Shown: positions 59,055 to 64,000 of the stretch, piece by piece
Layout: each line of letters begins with the position of its first letter
Numbering within the stretch: the first letter of the stretch is position 1
Origin: Mycobacterium sp. NS-7484
GTDB lineage: Bacteria; Actinomycetota; Actinomycetes; Mycobacteriales; Mycobacteriaceae
NCBI RefSeq assembly: GCF_001953975.1
Contig: NZ_MBEJ01000137.1
Location: forward strand, 1 to 64,000
Reading direction: 5' to 3'
DNA length: 64,000 nt
Program-made: the position numbers and the translations under genes
Notes under the pieces: generated by a model
Databases searched by the model: none
Told to the model about the DNA's origin: nothing
What the model saw: only the letters and a program-made list of their open reading frames with translations

Positions 59055-60593
59055 CTAGAGAACGTCGAGGATGGCGTTCTTCAGCGCCTCGGAATCGGTA
59101 CCGAACACGGCCTGCACGTTGTTGCCGACCTCGACGACGCCTGCCGCACCGAGGCTTTTGAGGTGCGCGTGATCGACTTTGGCGGTGTCCGCCACCTCCA
59201 TCCGGAGTCGGGTGATGCAGGCGTCGACCCGAACCAGGTTTTCGCGCCCGCCGAACGCCGCGATGACCTGTTCGGCCTGTGAGTGCTCCCGTGCCGACGT
59301 GGTGACCGCATCCCCGGTGTCGCCGAGGTTGGCATGTTCCTCGGCGTCGAAGTCACCGACGGGCTCCCGCCCGGGCGTGCGCATGTTCCATTTCGTGATC
59401 GCCACGTAGAACAGAACGAAGTAGACGACGAAGAACCCCGCACCCATGACGAGGAGCAACCCGATGTTGTGAGCCGCGGGCGCGCCGCCGTACAGCAGCA
59501 GGTCGATGAGCCCGGCGGAGAACGAGAAACCGAGATGGATGTCGAGCAGGTAGGCGATGGCCAGCGACAGCCCGGTCAGCACCGCGTGGATGACATAGAG
59601 CAGGAAGGCGACGAACATGAACGCGAACTCCAGCGGTTCGGTCACGCCGGTGAGAAAGGCGGTCAGGGCTGCCGCCGACAGGATCCCGACCGCGACCTTC
59701 CGTTGCTTCTTGTTCGCCGCCAGGATCATCGCCAACGCTGCCGCAGGCAATCCGAACATCAAGACGGGATAGAACCCGGCCGTCAGGATGCCTGCGGACG
59801 GATCACCGGCGGCGAATCGGGTGAGCTCGCCGGTGGCCACCGTGCCGTCCGGGGTCTGGTAGTCCCCGTAGATGAACCACACGTAGGAGTTCGGGATGTG
59901 GTGCAGCCCCAACGGAATCAGCATGCGGTTGGCGAATCCGTAGACGAACGCACCCACCGCTCCGCTGGCGCCGATGAACCGTCCCAATGCCGTCAGCCCA
60001 GCATCGAAGATCGGATAGAAATAGCTCATCACGAAGGCCAGGAACAGGCTCGCGAGGGACACCACAATCGGCACGAAGCGCCTGCCACCGAAAAAGCCGA
60101 GGTAGGAAGGCAATTGGATGGTGTGGTAACGGTCGAACAACCATGCGCTGAGCAGGCCCACCACGATCCCGGCGAACACGCTGTAGTTGATCTGGGCTTG
60201 ATCGCCGGCCTTGTCCACCTCGCCGGCGAGCACGATCGGTGACATGGTGGTGAAGACAGCCGCCATCACCAGGTAACCGACCACCGCGGCCAGTGCTGTC
60301 GAACCGTCGGCCTTGCGAGCGAAGCCGATCGCGACACCGACGGCGAACAACAGCGGCAGATTGCTGAACAGGGCGTCGCCGGCGGCGCTCATCGCCTTGA
60401 AGAACGGACCGATGACGGGGGAGTCGATCCGGCCCAACAGATCGGGCTGGCCCAGTCGCAGCAGGATACCGGCGGCCGGTAAAACCGCGATCGGCAGCAT
60501 CAGGCTCTTGCCGAGGCGTTGTAGCTGACCGAAACCACGGACCTGTACACCGGACTTCGGCTGTGCTCCTTCGGTTCCCGTCGTGCTGCTCAT
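59055..60593 (-). CDS. nagE: PTS N-acetylglucosamine/glucose transporter, IIBC subunit
   Basis: A 512-residue PTS permease that imports and phosphorylates a sugar, most likely GlcNAc. The IIC part has about ten helices with LMLPIAVLPAAGILLRLGQP, GLHHIPNSYVWFIYGDYQT and GVTEPLEFAFMFVAFLLY. The IIB part near the C terminus carries the phosphocysteine in VDACITRLRMEV. IIA is not fused and is encoded by the divergent gene at 60752. The GlcNAc assignment relies on the nearby nagA. Confidence 0.9.
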   Translation of the reverse strand: MSSTTGTEGAQPKSGVQVRGFGQLQRLGKSLMLPIAVLPAAGILLRLGQPDLLGRIDSPVIGPFFKAMSAAGDALFSNLPLLFAVGVAIGFARKADGSTALAAVVGYLVMAAVFTTMSPIVLAGEVDKAGDQAQINYSVFAGIVVGLLSAWLFDRYHTIQLPSYLGFFGGRRFVPIVVSLASLFLAFVMSYFYPIFDAGLTALGRFIGASGAVGAFVYGFANRMLIPLGLHHIPNSYVWFIYGDYQTPDGTVATGELTRFAAGDPSAGILTAGFYPVLMFGLPAAALAMILAANKKQRKVAVGILSAAALTAFLTGVTEPLEFAFMFVAFLLYVIHAVLTGLSLAIAYLLDIHLGFSFSAGLIDLLLYGGAPAAHNIGLLLVMGAGFFVVYFVLFYVAITKWNMRTPGREPVGDFDAEEHANLGDTGDAVTTSAREHSQAEQVIAAFGGRENLVRVDACITRLRMEVADTAKVDHAHLKSLGAAGVVEVGNNVQAVFGTDSEALKNAILDVL

Positions 60594-60751
60594 GCCTGTC
60601 GCCCTTCTGGCCGCCCGGTGCGACCCGTCCCGAAGCTGACCGGAAGCTTAGACGAGAGCATGGGCAGACGAGATGAACTGGAGATCCCCGCTCAGCACGC
60701 TCGTATTGTTTGAGGGCACGAGTCCGATCGCGGCGCAAAGGAGCCATCACA

Positions 60752-61222
60752 GTGAGCAGGACGCGAGTACTCGCCCCGGTCGCAGGACGCGCGGTACCAC
60801 TTCGGGAGGTCGCGGATTCCGTGTTCTCCGGTGGTCTGGTGGGGTACGGCGCGGCGGTGGTTCCGTCGCCAGGCGTGACCGAAGCCATCGCCCCGGTCAG
60901 CGGCAAAGTGCTGAAACTGATGCCGCATGCGTACGTCATCATGACGGACGACAACGTCGGCGTCCTCGTGCACCTGGGACTGGACACCGTCTCGTTGAAC
61001 GGCGAACACTTCACCACGCACGTCAGCCAGGGCGATGACGTCGCCGCCGGAGCACTGATGATCACTTACGACGTTCCGGCGGTCGTGGCCAAGGGGCTCG
61101 ATCCGATCGTTCCGGTCGTGGTCATGGACGAGCGTGACCCCGATAACGTGACCGTGGCCGAGGCGGTCACCGATGGACTCGACATCGCCTCGGGTGCAGA
61201 GCTTTTCACGGCGCAGAAGTAA
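60752..61222 (+). CDS. PTS EIIA component (glucose/GlcNAc type)
   Basis: A 156-residue EIIA-Glc-type phosphocarrier. The phosphorylated His is His74 in VLVHLGLDTV, with His59 (LMPHAYVI) as the partner in the active site. GTG start after AAAGGAGC. It delivers phosphate from HPr to the divergent IIBC protein. It lies 6 bp before nagA, so the two are co-transcribed. The 158-bp gap to nagE must hold both promoters; no DasR-like site was recognised. Confidence 0.92.
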   Translation: MSRTRVLAPVAGRAVPLREVADSVFSGGLVGYGAAVVPSPGVTEAIAPVSGKVLKLMPHAYVIMTDDNVGVLVHLGLDTVSLNGEHFTTHVSQGDDVAAGALMITYDVPAVVAKGLDPIVPVVVMDERDPDNVTVAEAVTDGLDIASGAELFTAQK

Positions 61223-61228
61223 GCCGGG

Positions 61229-62374
61229 ATGCTACTTGCCGCCGGCACCCTCATCACGGGCGAAAAGCTGCTGCGCCCGGGATGGATTGAGCTGTCTGGC
61301 GATCGGGTCGTGGCCATCGGTGCCGGGAGGCCACCCCGGCCCGCGGATCACGATCTCGGCTCCGTCACGGTGGTCCCGGGTTTCGTCGACACCCATGCCC
61401 ACGGCGGGGCCGGCGGCGGGTTTTCGGCCGCCTCGTCGGTCGATACCGATACCGCGGTGGCACTGCACCGCCGGCATGGCACGACCACGATGATCGCGTC
61501 GCTGGTCACCGCGGGCCCCGAGGACCTCCTCCGCCAAGTTTCCGCACTTGCCGAGCAGGCGCAGGCCGGGGTGATCGACGGAATTCACCTGGAAGGTCCG
61601 TGGCTGTCGACCGTGCGCTGCGGGGCCCATCAACCCGCGCTCATGCGTGACCCGGACCCCGCAGAGATCGACCGGATGCTCACCGCAGCAGCCGGAACCA
61701 TCCGGATGGTGACCATCGCCCCGGAGCGACCGGGCGCGCTGTCGGCGATCCGGCGGTTCGTCGACGCCGGAGTGGTGGTGGCCCTCGGCCATACCGATGC
61801 CACCTATGAACAGACCCGGGCCGCGATCGACGCCGGTGCGAGCGTCGGCACACATCTGTTCAACGCCATGCGGCCCATCGACCAACGGGAGCCGGGCCCG
61901 GTGATCGCGCTCATGGAGGATCCCGGTGTCACCGTCGAACTCATCGCCGACGGCGTCCACATCGACGCTGCCATCTATCGACATGTCACCCGCGCAGTCG
62001 GACCGGACCGCGTCTCGCTGATCACCGATGCGATGCCAGCTGCCGGGATGCCCGACGGCCGATATCCGCTCGGACCGGTACCGGTCGATGTGGCCGACGG
62101 AGTGGCGCTCGTCGCGGGGATGAACACGATCGCCGGGAGCACGGCGACCATGGACCGCGTGGTCCGGTTCGCCGTGAGCCATTGCGGTTTGACCCGTGAC
62201 GAGGCGTTGATGCTTGTCACCCGTCAAGCCTCGGTCAACCCGGCTCGGGCACTGGGCCTGTCGGCCGGTGCTCTGGAGCCGGGGGCACGAGCCGATCTGG
62301 TGGTGTTGGACTCGGATCTGACGGTGACGGGGGTGTTGCGCCGAGGGGTGTGGGTGGTGCAGCCTACCGGGTAG
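61229..62374 (+). CDS. nagA: N-acetylglucosamine-6-phosphate deacetylase
   Basis: A 381-residue amidohydrolase that removes acetate from GlcNAc-6-phosphate. Conserved elements are PGFVDTHAHGG, the metal-binding Glu in GIHLEGPWL, His in LGHTDATYEQT, THLFNAMRP, and the catalytic Asp in SLITDAMPAAGMPDG. The position directly after the EIIA gene and next to the IIBC gene gives a compact GlcNAc uptake and deacetylation unit. No nagB was found in the window. Confidence 0.94.
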   Translation: MLLAAGTLITGEKLLRPGWIELSGDRVVAIGAGRPPRPADHDLGSVTVVPGFVDTHAHGGAGGGFSAASSVDTDTAVALHRRHGTTTMIASLVTAGPEDLLRQVSALAEQAQAGVIDGIHLEGPWLSTVRCGAHQPALMRDPDPAEIDRMLTAAAGTIRMVTIAPERPGALSAIRRFVDAGVVVALGHTDATYEQTRAAIDAGASVGTHLFNAMRPIDQREPGPVIALMEDPGVTVELIADGVHIDAAIYRHVTRAVGPDRVSLITDAMPAAGMPDGRYPLGPVPVDVADGVALVAGMNTIAGSTATMDRVVRFAVSHCGLTRDEALMLVTRQASVNPARALGLSAGALEPGARADLVVLDSDLTVTGVLRRGVWVVQPTG

Positions 62375-62505
62375 TTGGATCTGCACGACGCCAGAAGTGC
62401 TTCCTGAGGCAATGATTCACGATTCGTGGGTGCCGATCACCGATACGGACATGCGCGGCGGCGTAACGTCGGCCCGGTACGACGCGGAGCATCTGGGGGT
62501 CGTAG

Positions 62506-64000
62506 TTGTCCGACTGGCCGTTTGTCGCACGAGAGGCCGAACTGCGCGAAGCCGCGCAGGCACTATGCGACGGTTTCCGCGGGTTGGTTCTGGCCGGAGG
62601 AACGGGCGTCGGCAAGTCGGCGTTGGCTTGGGCGTTGGCCGAGCAACTGGAGGCCGACGGGTGCCGGGTGCGGTTCGCACTGGGCACCGAGACGGGACAG
62701 TCGGTGCCGCTCGGCGCTTTTCACCGCGCACTGACCTTGGCCGACGCGCTCGATCCCACGGTGATGCTGGCCGCCGCCTACGAGGCGCTGGCATCGGATC
62801 CCGACCTCGTCATCGTGGTCGATGACGCCCAGCATCTCGATCCGTTGTCAGCGCTGCTGGTCCAGCAACTCGTGGTACACGGTTCGCCGAAACTGATCCT
62901 CACCATTCGGAACGGTGCCGCCACGTCCGACGCGGTGACCAGTTTGTGGAAAGAGCAGTTGCTGCTCCGGATGGACCTGGAACCCTTCAGCCGAGACCAG
63001 ACCCGTGAATTGATCGCGGCGGTGATGCACGGTGACGTCGACGCTCGCGCGGTCGACGAATTGCACCGCTACTCCTCCGGTAGCCCGCTCTATCTGCGGG
63101 GCGTGGTGAACGCGGCGCGCGACGACAAGGCGTTGGTGTTCGACGATGGCCGGTGGCGGTTGCGCGGAATGCTGCGTGCCAGTGCCGATCTGCACGCTCT
63201 GATCGCTTCGCGGCTCGACACGCTGACAGCGGACGAACGTGACGTGGTGGAGGTGGTCTCGACCGCCGAGGTGCTCGACTGGGATGTGCTGGTCGAGGCC
63301 TGCGACATCGACGCCGTCAACCGTGTCGAACGTCGAGGGGCGATCGGAGTGCTCAACGACGCGGGCTGCACGGTGGTGCAACCCGGCCATCCCATCGTCG
63401 GTGAGGTGGCCCGCAGCCGATGCTCGGAAACCCGTACCCGCCAGATCTGTACGCGGTTGGCCGTCCTGCTCGGTGAGCGGCTGCACGCGCGCCGTGACGG
63501 CGTTGTGCTCGATGTGCGCGCCCGCCTTCAGCTGGCCCGCTTCATGGTCGGGGGTGATGTCAGGGTCGCGCCGGACGTCATCGCCGATGCCGCGGCCAGT
63601 GCGGTCACCATGTCGAATCTGACTCTCGCAGAACACCTTGCGCGATACGCCTTGGATCACGGTGCCGGGCCGGCGGCAGCTGTCGTGCTGGCCGAGGCGA
63701 TGAGTTGGCAGGGCCGCGGTGAGCAAGCCGAGCACCTGTTGGCGCGCTGGGCGCCGGATTTCGACGACGTACCGATGCTGTTCCGGTGGGCCTTCCTACG
63801 CGCCTCGAACCTGTTCTTCGGATGTGCACGCGCCGACGCGGCGCATGCGGTGCTCGAGCTGCTGCGTGACCGGCTGCACGGTTTGTGCACGGTGCGTCCG
63901 GTGGCCGCGATGGATGCCGTTTTCGCATTCTTCGCCGGTGAGCTGTCGGACGCGATCGCCCTCGGCGCCCCGCTGTCCGACGACGAGAAGTTACCGAACG
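62506..64000 (+). CDS. LuxR/MalT-type ATPase regulator (3' end outside window)
   Basis: The first 498 codons of a large STAND-type ATPase protein. The N terminus SDWPFVAREAELREAAQAL leads to Walker A in LAGGTGVGKSALAWALAEQL and Walker B in DLVIVVDDAQHLDPLSALLVQQL, followed by the sensor-like PKLILTIRNG. Helical TPR-like repeats begin after about residue 370. Such proteins usually end in a LuxR helix-turn-helix, which would lie beyond the right edge. A TAG directly precedes the TTG at 62506, so that TTG, 6 nt after GGGGGT, is the earliest possible start. Confidence 0.82.
   Translation, partial: MSDWPFVAREAELREAAQALCDGFRGLVLAGGTGVGKSALAWALAEQLEADGCRVRFALGTETGQSVPLGAFHRALTLADALDPTVMLAAAYEALASDPDLVIVVDDAQHLDPLSALLVQQLVVHGSPKLILTIRNGAATSDAVTSLWKEQLLLRMDLEPFSRDQTRELIAAVMHGDVDARAVDELHRYSSGSPLYLRGVVNAARDDKALVFDDGRWRLRGMLRASADLHALIASRLDTLTADERDVVEVVSTAEVLDWDVLVEACDIDAVNRVERRGAIGVLNDAGCTVVQPGHPIVGEVARSRCSETRTRQICTRLAVLLGERLHARRDGVVLDVRARLQLARFMVGGDVRVAPDVIADAAASAVTMSNLTLAEHLARYALDHGAGPAAAVVLAEAMSWQGRGEQAEHLLARWAPDFDDVPMLFRWAFLRASNLFFGCARADAAHAVLELLRDRLHGLCTVRPVAAMDAVFAFFAGELSDAIALGAPLSDDEKLPN

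Overview
The window is high-GC DNA from a mycobacterium, most likely a fast-growing Mycolicibacterium. The evidence is a complex I operon with an orphan receiver gene upstream, an antigen 85 mycolyltransferase, cutinase, MmpL, a DUF4185 arabinan hydrolase, a secreted chorismate mutase, FprA, and the block prfB-mscS-(Rv3103c-like)-ftsE-ftsX-smpB in the order I recall around M. tuberculosis Rv3100c-Rv3106. Genes are dense, and starts and stops often overlap by 4 bp (ATGA or GTGA). About a third of starts are GTG or TTG.

Layout. 1-10789 (minus): nuoA to nuoK plus the 5' part of nuoL, the proton-pumping NADH:menaquinone oxidoreductase. A 30-nt-arm hairpin sits between nuoF and nuoG. 10962-12358 (minus): a degenerate receiver protein, a YceI protein and an NTF2-like protein. 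12501-20089 (minus): an eight-gene catabolic operon transcribed as homogentisate-dioxygenase-like cupin, alpha/beta hydrolase, class III CoA-transferase, HMG-CoA-lyase-like enzyme, TetR, acyl-CoA dehydrogenase, APH-fold kinase and DUF6285. The last three resemble the LvaC/LvaA/LvaB set that rearranges 4-hydroxyacyl-CoA through a 4-phosphoacyl-CoA. 20307-23514: a PfpI-like protein, a flavin-dependent monooxygenase-like protein and an antigen 85 protein. 23635-28277 (minus): YhdH-type reductase, fadE23, fadE24 and hisN.

28301-37365: a small membrane protein, fprA, then the plus-strand housekeeping block prfB, mscS, a Pro/Thr-rich membrane protein, ftsE, ftsX, smpB and a GGDEF-EAL protein. 37414-37782 is tmRNA (ssrA), so both trans-translation partners lie within 3 kb. 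37836-46880: a subtilisin-like protease without signal peptide, a cutinase, an orphan NarL-type sensor kinase, a TIGR02206-type membrane protein, a 19-codon ORF coupled to a large MmpL, and a 32-residue basic peptide. 47122-56263: a secreted DUF4185 protein; a divergent TetR/Rieske oxygenase versus amidohydrolase/epoxide-hydrolase-like unit around one palindrome; and another TetR with a diiron-like protein and a membrane protein, also around a palindrome. 56317-59041: a DUF2993 protein, secreted chorismate mutase, and two adjacent genes sharing a domain behind a SigF-like promoter. 59055-62374: GlcNAc uptake and catabolism (PTS IIBC, IIA, nagA). 62506 to the end: the N-terminal part of a LuxR/MalT-type ATPase regulator.

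The most interesting region is the 12.5-20.1 kb operon, where a ring-cleavage-type front end is joined to an Lva-like kinase/dehydrogenase module and an HMG-CoA-lyase-like back end. A 31-bp imperfect palindrome lies just before its first gene. Several other promoters in the window are overlaid by strong palindromes, and several genes look leaderless. No insertion sequences, CRISPR arrays or prophage genes were seen.
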